A stretch of DNA of 64,000 nucleotides, from positions 124,001 through 188,000 of the forward strand of contig NZ_VMNH01000023.1 in the NCBI RefSeq assembly GCF_007625115.1. Direction: 5' to 3'. The first letter of the stretch is position 1; each line of letters starts with the position of its first letter. The notes under the pieces are model-generated. The model was not told where the DNA came from and searched no databases. It saw only the letters and a program-made list of their open reading frames with translations. A program made the position numbers and the translations under genes. This DNA comes from Sedimenticola selenatireducens (GTDB lineage: Bacteria > Pseudomonadota > Gammaproteobacteria > Chromatiales > Chromatiaceae). Shown here piece after piece: positions 18,533-28,295 of the stretch.

Positions 18533-19885
18533 ATGAGCAACAATCAACAAATAGCCGCTCGAGATCTTTCCGTACTCTGGCACCCCTGCACTCAGATGAA
18601 AGATCATGAATGGCTCCCCATGATCCCCATCAAGCGAGGCGAAGGAGTCTGGCTGGAGGACTTTGACGGGAATCGTTATATCGATGCGGTTAGTTCATGG
18701 TGGGTGAATCTATTTGGCCATGCCAACCCCCGTATTAATTCCGCGCTCAAGTCACAGGTTGATCAACTGGAACACGTCATGCTGGCCGGTTTTTCACATG
18801 AGCCCGCCATACAACTCGCAGAGCGATTAGTAGAGATTACCCCCGAAAGACTCGACCGCTGCTTCTATGTCGACAACGGCTCATCCGCCGTAGAAGCCGC
18901 CCTAAAAATGAGCTACCACTCATGGAAAAACCAGGGCCATAAAGGCAAGCACCGCTTCGTCACACTCTCCAACAGCTATCACGGAGAGACGCTGGGCGCC
19001 TTGGCCGTGGGTGATGTCGCACTCTACAAAGAGACCTATGAACCCCTGTTAATGAAAGTCGACACGGTAACCTCACCCGACTGCTTTGGACGTGAACCGG
19101 GCGAATCCTGGGAGTCTTTCTCAATCCGCCAGTTTGCCGAAATGGAAACACTGCTCGCAAACAAAGGCAATGAGATTAGTGCGGTAATCGTAGAACCACT
19201 GGTACAGTGTGCCGGGAATATGCGCATGTATCATCCTATCTATCTGACGCTGCTTCGAGAAGCTTGTGACCGATACCAGGTACACCTGATTGCCGATGAG
19301 ATCGCGGTCGGCTTTGGCCGGACAGGGACAATGTTCGCCTGCGAACAGGCCAAAATCTCACCCGACTTCCTCTGCCTCTCAAAGGGCCTAACGGCAGGTT
19401 ATCTGCCCCTCTCTGTGGTAATGACCAGCGAACAGACTTATCGTACATTTTATGATGATTATGAAAACCTGACTGCCTTTCTGCACTCCCACAGTTACAC
19501 CGGCAACCCCTTGGGTTGCGCTGTTGCCTTGGCCAGCCTGGATATCTTCCGGGACGATAACGTCATCGCCAACAATCAGTGTTTAGCCAAGGTAATGACC
19601 GAGGCAACAGCCCACCTGGTAGATCACCCCCATGTAGCCGAGGTTCGGCAGCACGGAATGATCGTGGCAATTGAGATGGTAAAAAACAAACAGACTCGGG
19701 AGCCCTTCCCCTGGCAAGAGCGTCGTGGGCTACGTGTCTATCAGCATGCATTAAAAAAAGGCGCACTCTTACGACCATTAGGGAATGTCACCTACTTGAT
19801 GCCACCCTATGTGATTTCCCCGGAGCAGATCGAGACACTCGCTCAAATAGCGACAGAAGGAATCGATCAGGCGACCAGGAGCTGA
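18533..19885 (+). CDS. bioA: Adenosylmethionine--8-amino-7-oxononanoate aminotransferase
   Basis: 450 residues. PLP-dependent step in biotin synthesis that makes 7,8-diaminononanoate, with SAM as amino donor. Seen are the N-terminal LWHPCTQM segment specific to BioA, SSWWVNLFGHANP, the Asp-bearing LIADEIAVGFGRTG motif and the PLP lysine in CLSKGLTAGYLPLS. The other bio genes are not next to it. Two bases separate its stop from rsmE. Confidence 0.95.
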   Translation: MSNNQQIAARDLSVLWHPCTQMKDHEWLPMIPIKRGEGVWLEDFDGNRYIDAVSSWWVNLFGHANPRINSALKSQVDQLEHVMLAGFSHEPAIQLAERLVEITPERLDRCFYVDNGSSAVEAALKMSYHSWKNQGHKGKHRFVTLSNSYHGETLGALAVGDVALYKETYEPLLMKVDTVTSPDCFGREPGESWESFSIRQFAEMETLLANKGNEISAVIVEPLVQCAGNMRMYHPIYLTLLREACDRYQVHLIADEIAVGFGRTGTMFACEQAKISPDFLCLSKGLTAGYLPLSVVMTSEQTYRTFYDDYENLTAFLHSHSYTGNPLGCAVALASLDIFRDDNVIANNQCLAKVMTEATAHLVDHPHVAEVRQHGMIVAIEMVKNKQTREPFPWQERRGLRVYQHALKKGALLRPLGNVTYLMPPYVISPEQIETLAQIATEGIDQATRS

Positions 19886-19886
19886 C

Positions 19887-20621
19887 ATGCAACACCGCCG
19901 CATCCATACCTATCAACCCCTCATTGTGGATCAGGAACTCTCCCTTGAAGAGGGCCCTGCCCGACACCTGACTCAGGTGCTCCGCATAAAACCAGGCACT
20001 GAATTCATCCTGTTCAACGGGGATGGCTACGACTATATTGCAACGCTCACCCAGGCCTTACGGCGTGACGTGATGGCACGAGTCGTCTCCCGTATAGATC
20101 CCATCGAACCCGAAACAGCTTGCGACATCCATCTGGCGATTGGCATTTCCAAGGGTGAACGCATGGACTTCGCTATTCAGAAGGCCGTTGAGTTGGGAGT
20201 AGCTAGTGTCTCGCCACTGATTACCGAACGTTGCATGGTGCGATTGAACAGTGAACGGCAGCAGAAAAAAGTGTCGCATTGGCAGCAAATCATCATTTCA
20301 GCCTGTGAACAATCGCATAGAAAAAGGGTACCTGTTTGTCAGGAAATCATATCACTGAATGAATGGCTCGTTGCAGATAACGATTCAATGGGTATCTTGC
20401 TTGATCATCGTGCAAACAGATCGCTGCATGATATGGCAAGACCCTCCAGAGATATCCGGCTATTAATTGGGCCAGAAGGGGGATTATCGGAGGCCGAACG
20501 AGGAGAGGCGAAAACCTGTGGCTTTATGGGCATTCGCCTTGGACCTCGGGTGTTGCGAACAGAGACTGCACCTCTTGCAGCCATCGCGGCCATCCAAACC
20601 CTCTGGGGGGATTTCAACTAG
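19887..20621 (+). CDS. rsmE: 16S rRNA (uracil-1498-N3)-methyltransferase
   Basis: 244 residues. A SPOUT-class methyltransferase of the small ribosomal subunit. The N-terminal PUA-like part includes HLTQVLRIKPG; the knot region shows LLIGPEGGLSEAE and LGPRVLRTETAPLAAIAAIQ, the SAM-binding signature of RsmE. Starts two bases after bioA, so cotranscription is likely; converges on ttcA with a 12-base gap and no visible terminator. Confidence 0.96.
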   Translation: MQHRRIHTYQPLIVDQELSLEEGPARHLTQVLRIKPGTEFILFNGDGYDYIATLTQALRRDVMARVVSRIDPIEPETACDIHLAIGISKGERMDFAIQKAVELGVASVSPLITERCMVRLNSERQQKKVSHWQQIIISACEQSHRKRVPVCQEIISLNEWLVADNDSMGILLDHRANRSLHDMARPSRDIRLLIGPEGGLSEAERGEAKTCGFMGIRLGPRVLRTETAPLAAIAAIQTLWGDFN

Positions 20622-20633
20622 CGCTATAAATGC

Positions 20634-21509
20634 TCAACCAATCTTATAGATGCCAAGTGCCGGCGCGGCAATCTCGGGGGGATCAAAGACCGTATCCTCT
20701 TCCGGCGCGGTGGTTCCCAACGTCTGAAAATCAAAAAGCTTCAAATCGGCCAGATGTGAAGGCACCACATTGGAAAGCGCATTGAAAATGCTCGTCATGC
20801 GGCCAGGGTACTGTAACTCCCAGTCGGCCAACATCTGTTTGATCTGCTTGCGCTGTAAATTTTCCTGAGAGCCACACAGATTACAGGGAATAATTGGAAA
20901 CTCACGCTGATTACTGTAGCGGGTTATATCCCGCTCAGTGCAATAAGCCAAAGGACGAATCACCACATGACGGCCATCATCCGTGTGCAGCTTTGGCGGC
21001 ATTGCCTTGAGCTTGGCACCAAAAAACATATTCAGGAAAAGCGTCTCTACAATGTCATCTCGATGGTGGCCGAGTGCGATTTTGGTCACGCCCATTTCAC
21101 TGGCTACCCGATAAATAATACCCCTGCGCAACCGCGAGCAGAGTGAACAGGTGGTCTTCCCTTCAGGGATTTTATCCTGAACGATGGAGTAGGTATCCTC
21201 TTCAACAATACGATACTCAACACCGAGCTTATCAAGATATGCTGGCAACACGTGCTCAGGAAAGCCCGGCTGCTTCTGATCAAGATTCATCGCCAACAGA
21301 CTAAAATTAATCGGTGCCCGCGACTTGAGCGTCAACAGGATATCCAGCAAAGTGTAGGAATCCTTGCCCCCGCTGAGACAGACCATAACCCGATCGCCCT
21401 CCTCGATCATGTTGTAGTCGCCAATAGCCTTACCGACTTCACGCTGCAGACGCTTCTTTAACTTATTGAAGTTATTCGATGTTTTCTGTTTTAAATGAAG
21501 TTCAGGCAT
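20634..21509 (-). CDS. ttcA: tRNA 2-thiocytidine(32) synthetase
   Basis: 291 residues from the ATG at 21509, chosen because the conserved part ([15 protein letters not shown]) begins soon after and the longer frame to 21560 has no family resemblance. Thiolates cytidine 32 of tRNA with ATP and an iron-sulfur cluster. The PP-loop SGGKDSY, two CxxC motifs (CSLC and CNLC) and GHHRDD are all present. Downstream of the chemosensory operon but behind a terminator, so likely its own unit. Confidence 0.95.
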   Translation of the reverse strand: MPELHLKQKTSNNFNKLKKRLQREVGKAIGDYNMIEEGDRVMVCLSGGKDSYTLLDILLTLKSRAPINFSLLAMNLDQKQPGFPEHVLPAYLDKLGVEYRIVEEDTYSIVQDKIPEGKTTCSLCSRLRRGIIYRVASEMGVTKIALGHHRDDIVETLFLNMFFGAKLKAMPPKLHTDDGRHVVIRPLAYCTERDITRYSNQREFPIIPCNLCGSQENLQRKQIKQMLADWELQYPGRMTSIFNALSNVVPSHLADLKLFDFQTLGTTAPEEDTVFDPPEIAAPALGIYKIG

Positions 21510-21585
21510 AGCGGGCCACGCAGGAGAAGGGAGAAAAACGGGGATCTTACACGCGAGCACCTAAAAATAACAGGGTGCTCACCTA

Positions 21586-21620
21586 AGAAAAATGCTTCCC
21601 AGATCATCCCAAGGAAGCGA
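21586..21620 (-). terminator. Rho-independent terminator of the Pil-Chp operon
   Basis: Stem GCTTCC (21594-21599) and GGAAGC (21613-21618), with a 13-base loop. On the minus strand it is followed by ATTTTTCTT. It lies shortly after the chpC stop and so ends the pilG-chpC unit before ttcA. Confidence 0.75.
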
Positions 21621-21628
21621 TAACGGAT

Positions 21629-22099
21629 CTAGAACTGGATATCAGTAAGCACCAGTTCCAGTGCATCAAGATCCGGGATCAAGGCTTCAACACCGTTAAC
21701 AACAACATGACTGGAAATCATCTCATTGAGTGGATCAGAATGAGGGAAGGGCGCAATTGCCTCTTCGGTAATTCGCACAAGATGCGGCGCTGAGCGGAGC
21801 AAAATACCGATGTAGGGTAGTGTTTCATCACCATTCAATGTATTGCAGATGGCAACCCGCGCCCGGTGACCAATTGCTCCTGGATCTCGCCCTAAAAGGG
21901 TCTCAAATGACACCAAGGGAATATCATTATTGCGCCAGCTGAACTTACCCAGAAGCCAGTTAGGCTTATCATTCTCAATGGCGCTGGGTGCCCGATAGCT
22001 GACCACTTCACAGACCGCTGCATTGGGCAACAGTAACTGCCCTTCTTGCAATGGCAGTAATACACCCCTCACCTCACCGGAGGCCTGTGCAACACTCAT
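21629..22099 (-). CDS. chpC: CheW-domain protein ChpC-like
   Basis: 156 residues, one CheW-like domain: RGVLLPLQEGQLLLPNAAVCEVV, then a GKFSWRNNDIPLVSFETLLG segment. CheW proteins link receptors to the histidine kinase at the membrane. It overlaps the end of chpA by four bases and is the last gene of the operon; in Pseudomonas chpC takes the same place. Assignment as ChpC rests on domain and position. Confidence 0.85.
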   Translation of the reverse strand: MSVAQASGEVRGVLLPLQEGQLLLPNAAVCEVVSYRAPSAIENDKPNWLLGKFSWRNNDIPLVSFETLLGRDPGAIGHRARVAICNTLNGDETLPYIGILLRSAPHLVRITEEAIAPFPHSDPLNEMISSHVVVNGVEALIPDLDALELVLTDIQF

Positions 22100-25000
22100 C
22101 TTGCCTCCTCACCCAATACAGAATAGATATTATCCAGCAATTCATTCTCTTGATACGGTTTACCCAGATAACGCCTAACGCCTAATTCCATTGCCAGGTT
22201 ACGATGCTTATCTCCCGTTCGTGAGGTAATCATAATAATCGGGATTGTCTTTAGTGCTTCAGAGTTACGCATATGCCTGGCCAGTTCATAACCATCCATC
22301 CGTGGCATCTCAATATCGAGAAGCATGATATCTGGCCGCTGCTCTTGCAAGGTGGCCACGGCATCCACACCATCCTTTGCCGTGATTACATTCATACCGT
22401 GTCTTTCCAGTAATCGGCCGGTAACCTTACGTACAGTAATGGAGTCGTCGACCACCATAACTGTTCGACCGACACCCGGTTCCTGCGCAGTCGTTTCGAC
22501 GCGTGCCACTTCATGCTTTGGCGCTGCCGCATGAGCCATGTCAGATCTGACCAGCGCGGTCACATCCAGAATCAAGGCCACACGCCCATCACCTAGAATC
22601 GTTCCGCCAGAAATCCACCGTACAGTGGCGACCTGTATGCCGACTGATTTCACTACAATCTGTCGATTGCCCAGCAGGCCATCGACCTGTAGCGCCACAT
22701 GGTGCTCGCCGGCACGCACCAGCAATAGCGGATACCATTTTCGCTGATCAGAGAGACTCACTTGAGCCACATTCAACATGCTGCCAAGATAGCGGATTTG
22801 ATAATCCTGTCCCGCATAGTTATAGACTTTTTGCCGTCCGCTGTAGCAAGCCTCCAACTCCTGAAGCGAGACCCGCACCACACCTTCGATACTGGTATGT
22901 GGTATAGCGTATATTTCGCCGCCCAACTCAACTAGCAGAGCATCCGTAATAGCCAATGTCAGGGGTAATCTGATGATAAACCGGGCACCCTCACCAGACT
23001 GCGAGGTGATATCCAGAGAACCGCCCAGCTGCTTAACCTCGCTGACCACTACATCCAGCCCAACACCACGACCGGAGATCTGAGTGATTTCCTGCGCCGT
23101 ACTAAATCCATGCTCGAGCACAAAGGGTAATACATCAGTATCCGACACCTCCGCATTGGGATCGAGCAAACCACTCTTTATCGCCTGCGCCCTGATTTTA
23201 GCCATATTCACGCCGGCACCATCATCGGAAATGATCAGCTGGATATCTGATCCCTCACGTGACAGCTGTAATCTGATTTTGCCCGTCTCACTCTTACCCG
23301 AGTCTCGTCTCTCTGCAGGCGTCTCGATCCCATGTGCAATCGCATTGCGAAGAATGTGCTCCAGTGGCCCGATCATGCGCTCCAGAATACCGCGATCGAT
23401 CTCGCTGCCTCCACCCTGAATAACCAGCTCCGCCTTCTTGTCCAATTGATTACAGGTCTGACGAACCACCCGATGCAAACGCGGCACAATCTGCGCAAAA
23501 GGAACCATGCGCGTGCGCATTAAACCGTCTTGCAGATCCGTAGTAATACGCGATTGCTGTAACAGCAACGTATCGGTATCCGATTGCAGGTCCTCAAGGA
23601 ACCCATTGATATTGGCAAGATCGTTAACCGTCTCCATCAAGCTTCGGGAGACCTGTTGCATGGCAGAAAAACGGTCCAACTCCAACGGATCGAAAGTGGC
23701 GTCGTGCACAGCCTCATCGCCACGATCCTGTTCGTAGCGGAACAAAATCTGCGCTTCAGTCTCGATCTCGAGTTGCCTTAGCTGTTCACGCAAACGACTG
23801 ATGGTCTGTTCAAGCTCTGTGAGGTTGAATCCCAACTGACCATTCTGCTGTTCAATACGGGTACGGTAGATACTGACCTCACCCGCATAATTCACCAAAC
23901 GATCAAGCAGGTCTGAACGAACACGAACTTGCTCACGCTGCCCCCGGCTACCCGATTGAATTGCCCGGGCATCATCCATGGCTAGGCTAAGCACAGACTC
24001 TGCTGGCACATCACTCTCAACAGGTAACTGTTGTTCAGGGTTTTCCGTCGCCGCTACTGCTTCGTCAATAGCTTCTATCTGCTCCGATAGCGATTCATCA
24101 AGAATCGCCTGAGACTCCGTCGATTCCTCCAACACTTCCTGTGTCGTTTCAACTATCTTGTCGATCGGCTTTGCCGCAATTGTCTCGACAATCTCGGAGT
24201 CAGCCTCTGCCGCTAATTCAGCAGGCTCATCTTCAGGCAGAGGCTCCCCACCCTCTTTCAGCCAAAGGTCGAGCTTAGCAACCAGATCCTCAGCACTGCG
24301 TAACTCTGGACCATGCCCAAGGTCATCAATCTGTTCTGCCAGTCGATCGATAACTTCATGTGTAAGTGAAGTTAGGGCCTCTCCCGTTTGAATACGTGCC
24401 TGATCAACCGCCGTCAGCAATGACTCAAAACCATGACTCAAGTCACCGATGGGCATAGCCCCGGCTAACCGCGCACCACCTTTCAGTGTATGGAGTGTAC
24501 GCTGTAACTCTTCTGATACTTGTTTATCGGCAAGATTGAAGTTGCCCGACTGGAGTGTGCTTTCAAGTGATTCATGTAACTCTCTGGCTTCTTCAAGGAA
24601 GATATCCACCAGCTCAGGATCACCTTCAAGCGCCACCATGTGGGAAACTGCAGGGTCTGACACCTTTTCATCAGCCGTTTCAGCTATTGGTGTTTCAATA
24701 GAGATATCTGATACAGCCGCCTCCACTGACTCATCGGCTTCAGATGCCGATGCCTCAACCGCAATATCTTCCTGGGGCTCTTCCTGAAACGCGACCTCTT
24801 CATCCACCGCGTCTTCAGCGGCCAATACCGACTCGTCTACGGACAGAGCATCGACACCGATGCTGTCATCCTGATCAGGCTCTTCAAGTGCTTCTGTTTC
24901 AGACTCAAGCGCATCATCAAGATTGATCTCTATCTCTCTGGCACCGTCTAAAACAATTTCATCAGTTGATTCTTCTGGGAGTTCCAGAAGTGTTAGATCA

Positions 25001-28000
25001 ATAACTTCAGTGGAATGCGCCTCTACTGATTCCGAAGTTTCCGCCTCGGGCTCAGAATACTCGTCACCAACCGCTGATAAATCATTCTCACCCAATGCCT
25101 CGGCAGCATGAAAATCCTCATCAATGCATGACAGGTCATCATTACTCTCTTGTTCAAGAGGCAAGTGTGCTATCGATTCGTCGGCTACCGATACGAGTGA
25201 TGAATCTTCCTCATCGTCAGACTCCGGCACCAAACCAGGATCTCGCCGATAGTGATGGATATCATCAATCAACTCACGCCAATCCGGGAGCTCAGCGCCA
25301 GGAACGTTAATCGAACCCAATGTGGTCCTGAACAAATCCACGCTACGATCAATCAACTCGAGCGCAGGCGAATCGACTGGCTTTCCAAGGCCATTCAGTA
25401 GTGATGCCATAGACTCAAGCGCTGTACTGACCTGAGCGATGGAGTCAACACCGGCCATCTCAGCACTGCCATGCAGTGTATGCAGCGCACGCACCAACTC
25501 CTTGTCTATCCGACAGGCAAGTGGATTCTCACTGCATGTATCATGGAAATGATTAAGTGTATCGATATGCGTGAGGGACTCAGCTTCGAAAATCTCAAGC
25601 AGTGTCTCATCCATGGTGATCGGAGCAGGCGCTATCTCTTCTTCAGGCTCATCAATAGCCTCAGGTGCCGCAGCTTCATCAATAGTACCAACCAAAGATG
25701 CAGGCTCAGCTGAGTCCGCTTCCTGATCTTGTTCTTGTGCCTGATCTACCTCTGACGCATCTTCCATCTCGTCAGACATTGAAAACGGACTGACTTCATC
25801 CGAAGCAATCTCATTTTCCAGAGCGTCCAGATTCCGCTCCGTAGCGGTTTGCTCATTACTCGAAGTCTGGGCTTCATCAGTGGTAGATGAAGTCTGGCTT
25901 TTTTCCGGTTTTGAAAGTGCTTCAGCCCTATCAATAAGTGGCTGTGTATCGATATCCGGGACAGTTCCCTGCTTCTGTGATTCAATCAATACAGGAAGAA
26001 CAGTTATCGATTCCAGCAATAGGTCTATGACGTCAGGCGATATTTCGACCGTCTCATCAATAATTCTGTTCAGTAGATTTTCTACAGACCAGGCATATTC
26101 ACCAATAACTTTAGCACCGACCAGACGTCCACTACCCTTCAGGGTATGGAAAGAACGACGGAAGGTGGTCAGGGCATCGCGGTCATCTCTGTTATCACAC
26201 CAACGCGGCAGGTACTCCTCGATGACTGCCAACTCTTCTTCTGCTTCTTCAATAAAGATCTCGAGTATTTCCGGATCAATGTCTTCAAGCGAAGGCTTAT
26301 CGGCTGATGGGGTACGGATTTCTGCCTTTTGATCAGCAACAGCTTCAACATCGGGTAGCTCAACGACTTCCAGAGCTACAGAATCAGCCGGTGATTCAAC
26401 ATGCGCTTCACTTGCAGACTCACCCAGACCTGTTGTTTCGACTTCTGGTACATGAAGTTGCGACAGCGCGTCCCGGGTGACATCCAAAATTTCCGGATGA
26501 ATGCCACGACCTTCCGTCACGGCTTCCATATAGTATTCAATGCCCGTTACAGCATCCGCAAAGATATCCAGATCAGCAACGGTTGGCACACCACTGTCGA
26601 ACAGTAGATTGTGTTCTACATAGCGATTCAGCCGACTCATCAGTTCGGCCGCATCGGACAAATTCAATACGCTGAAGGCACCCGCGATACCATTAAAACG
26701 CCGCGGTACATCTTTCAGTAATGACTTATTCTCAGGCTGCTCAATATAATTGATTATGGCTTCCTTGTTACGGGCCATATCAATGCCAGCTTCATGCATA
26801 ACCGAGTCAACTAATCGCTCAAATTCGCCTGCTGGCAAAGTCGATACGGCCTGATCACCCTTCTCCTGTTTGGCATAACGCCTGACAACAGAAAGATTTT
26901 CCAGCGATGTTTCTATAAACAGGATATCACTGGCCATCGCCATCAGATCCTGCTCATCGGGATAGGTGTTAGCCGCAACAAGCTCAGTGATTTTATCCGC
27001 CTGACGCATCAATCGGTTCCGCAAATCACCCTGACCTACCATACCCAAGGTGTCAGCCAGTTTCTTCAGCGGTTCCTGTTGTGCCTGTAGACGACTCAAA
27101 TCATCCTGTTTGCTCCTGATAAAGAGATCCAGTTGATCCTTGATCGCAGTCAGATCAGCGCCAATTGCGCTGCGCAGCGATTCCAACAAGTCTCGACCAG
27201 GGGCATGCAAATCACTCTGATCGTCACCCTGAATCGATTGACCAAACAAGCCCGTATCAAGGTCAAACTCCCGCTTAACCCGCTGCACCGCCTCGTTGGA
27301 TGAATTGGCGCATGCGGTATAGTAAAGCAGGTTCTTAATAAGGTCATTCGCGGGTTTCTCGGCTACCGCCAATTCACCATCGTCTATAATGCGCTTGATC
27401 TCGCGATCAATTTTTCCAATAAGCAGCTTGGTGGCAATACCTGAGTCAATGCTTCCATCATGCAAGGCACTGACAGTCGACTCACCTACCTGAAAAAGCT
27501 GTCTGACCTGGGTCGTTCCGGCACTTTCACCAAGTTCTTTAAATAGGTCAGCGATACGCCGTAAGCCACCCGACATGTCAACATCACGGTACCAATCCAG
27601 CAGTGCTTTATGGTATTGAAAGCGAAGTTTTCGAGCCAGCTTGGGTAATTCAACATTACCCTCCTCACTACCATCAGCGGGCTGCAGCTTTTGGTCCAGA
27701 TTAGGCGAAAAAAGTGCCACTTCTGAGAGCAGGGCAGCATCACGCGCAGCCCGTAGTTCATTCATCAGCGGGAGTAACAAGAGCGGTGTATCACTGGCAC
27801 CGGACTCAATCTTCTCCAAATAATCCGGCAGTTGGGCCAATCCAACCATCAGGGCTTCTGCAGACTCTTTGCGTTTCTGCTCACCCAAACTGCTCAGTGC
27901 ATTGGCCACTAACTCCATCTCTTCAGCCAGCATGGCACCACCATACAACTGAATCAGTTGCAGTGTGCCACGAACCTGATGGATATTAGCGATACAACTA

Positions 28001-28125
28001 TCCAGTTCGGATTCTGGACCTTCCTCGTCCACATACGCTTCTAACGCATGCCTCGCCTTTTCCAGTGAAGAATCAAGCTCGGCCTTGATCCATTTCAGCG
28101 CACTATGATCTTGGGCGTCACTCAT
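22096..28125 (-). CDS. chpA: Hybrid chemotaxis histidine kinase ChpA (multiple Hpt, CheA core, CheW, receiver)
   Basis: 2009 residues. Central kinase of the type IV pilus chemosensory pathway. Canonical phosphotransfer motifs are seen near residue 660 (FHTLKGSG), 882 (LHTLHGSA) and 1213 (LHTLKGGA). Degenerate Hpt-like helices occur near residue 48 (IHQVRGTLQL) and near 490. Long Glu/Asp/Ser-rich linkers separate them. The CheA core follows, with the N-box RNAIAHGIE near 1595 and glycine boxes DDGAGVN and GRGVGLDVV, then a CheW-like domain (about 1690-1830), and a C-terminal receiver with the phospho-Asp in LLDIEMPRMDG near 1936. Shorter than the 2472-residue Pseudomonas ChpA, so fewer Hpt units. 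Signals go to PilG and PilH. Confidence 0.95.
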   Translation of the reverse strand: MSDAQDHSALKWIKAELDSSLEKARHALEAYVDEEGPESELDSCIANIHQVRGTLQLIQLYGGAMLAEEMELVANALSSLGEQKRKESAEALMVGLAQLPDYLEKIESGASDTPLLLLPLMNELRAARDAALLSEVALFSPNLDQKLQPADGSEEGNVELPKLARKLRFQYHKALLDWYRDVDMSGGLRRIADLFKELGESAGTTQVRQLFQVGESTVSALHDGSIDSGIATKLLIGKIDREIKRIIDDGELAVAEKPANDLIKNLLYYTACANSSNEAVQRVKREFDLDTGLFGQSIQGDDQSDLHAPGRDLLESLRSAIGADLTAIKDQLDLFIRSKQDDLSRLQAQQEPLKKLADTLGMVGQGDLRNRLMRQADKITELVAANTYPDEQDLMAMASDILFIETSLENLSVVRRYAKQEKGDQAVSTLPAGEFERLVDSVMHEAGIDMARNKEAIINYIEQPENKSLLKDVPRRFNGIAGAFSVLNLSDAAELMSRLNRYVEHNLLFDSGVPTVADLDIFADAVTGIEYYMEAVTEGRGIHPEILDVTRDALSQLHVPEVETTGLGESASEAHVESPADSVALEVVELPDVEAVADQKAEIRTPSADKPSLEDIDPEILEIFIEEAEEELAVIEEYLPRWCDNRDDRDALTTFRRSFHTLKGSGRLVGAKVIGEYAWSVENLLNRIIDETVEISPDVIDLLLESITVLPVLIESQKQGTVPDIDTQPLIDRAEALSKPEKSQTSSTTDEAQTSSNEQTATERNLDALENEIASDEVSPFSMSDEMEDASEVDQAQEQDQEADSAEPASLVGTIDEAAAPEAIDEPEEEIAPAPITMDETLLEIFEAESLTHIDTLNHFHDTCSENPLACRIDKELVRALHTLHGSAEMAGVDSIAQVSTALESMASLLNGLGKPVDSPALELIDRSVDLFRTTLGSINVPGAELPDWRELIDDIHHYRRDPGLVPESDDEEDSSLVSVADESIAHLPLEQESNDDLSCIDEDFHAAEALGENDLSAVGDEYSEPEAETSESVEAHSTEVIDLTLLELPEESTDEIVLDGAREIEINLDDALESETEALEEPDQDDSIGVDALSVDESVLAAEDAVDEEVAFQEEPQEDIAVEASASEADESVEAAVSDISIETPIAETADEKVSDPAVSHMVALEGDPELVDIFLEEARELHESLESTLQSGNFNLADKQVSEELQRTLHTLKGGARLAGAMPIGDLSHGFESLLTAVDQARIQTGEALTSLTHEVIDRLAEQIDDLGHGPELRSAEDLVAKLDLWLKEGGEPLPEDEPAELAAEADSEIVETIAAKPIDKIVETTQEVLEESTESQAILDESLSEQIEAIDEAVAATENPEQQLPVESDVPAESVLSLAMDDARAIQSGSRGQREQVRVRSDLLDRLVNYAGEVSIYRTRIEQQNGQLGFNLTELEQTISRLREQLRQLEIETEAQILFRYEQDRGDEAVHDATFDPLELDRFSAMQQVSRSLMETVNDLANINGFLEDLQSDTDTLLLQQSRITTDLQDGLMRTRMVPFAQIVPRLHRVVRQTCNQLDKKAELVIQGGGSEIDRGILERMIGPLEHILRNAIAHGIETPAERRDSGKSETGKIRLQLSREGSDIQLIISDDGAGVNMAKIRAQAIKSGLLDPNAEVSDTDVLPFVLEHGFSTAQEITQISGRGVGLDVVVSEVKQLGGSLDITSQSGEGARFIIRLPLTLAITDALLVELGGEIYAIPHTSIEGVVRVSLQELEACYSGRQKVYNYAGQDYQIRYLGSMLNVAQVSLSDQRKWYPLLLVRAGEHHVALQVDGLLGNRQIVVKSVGIQVATVRWISGGTILGDGRVALILDVTALVRSDMAHAAAPKHEVARVETTAQEPGVGRTVMVVDDSITVRKVTGRLLERHGMNVITAKDGVDAVATLQEQRPDIMLLDIEMPRMDGYELARHMRNSEALKTIPIIMITSRTGDKHRNLAMELGVRRYLGKPYQENELLDNIYSVLGEEAR

Positions 28126-28295
28126 ACTAAGCCTTCATATACGCCAGTAGTAGATTCACAATCCCAGTATTCATCTGGCATTCAACAGATGACGAACAGT
28201 CATAACCACTTTGGGTTGAGCTTGAACCCAGCAACGGGCTCAATAACTCAAGCATGACTTTTCCTGGGCATCCATTCATTACTGGTCACATTCCG

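Noticed and set aside
24000-26400. Repeated acidic stretches in chpA as possible DNA repeats
   Set aside because: They are low-complexity Glu/Asp/Ser linkers between Hpt domains; no exact repeat unit was seen.
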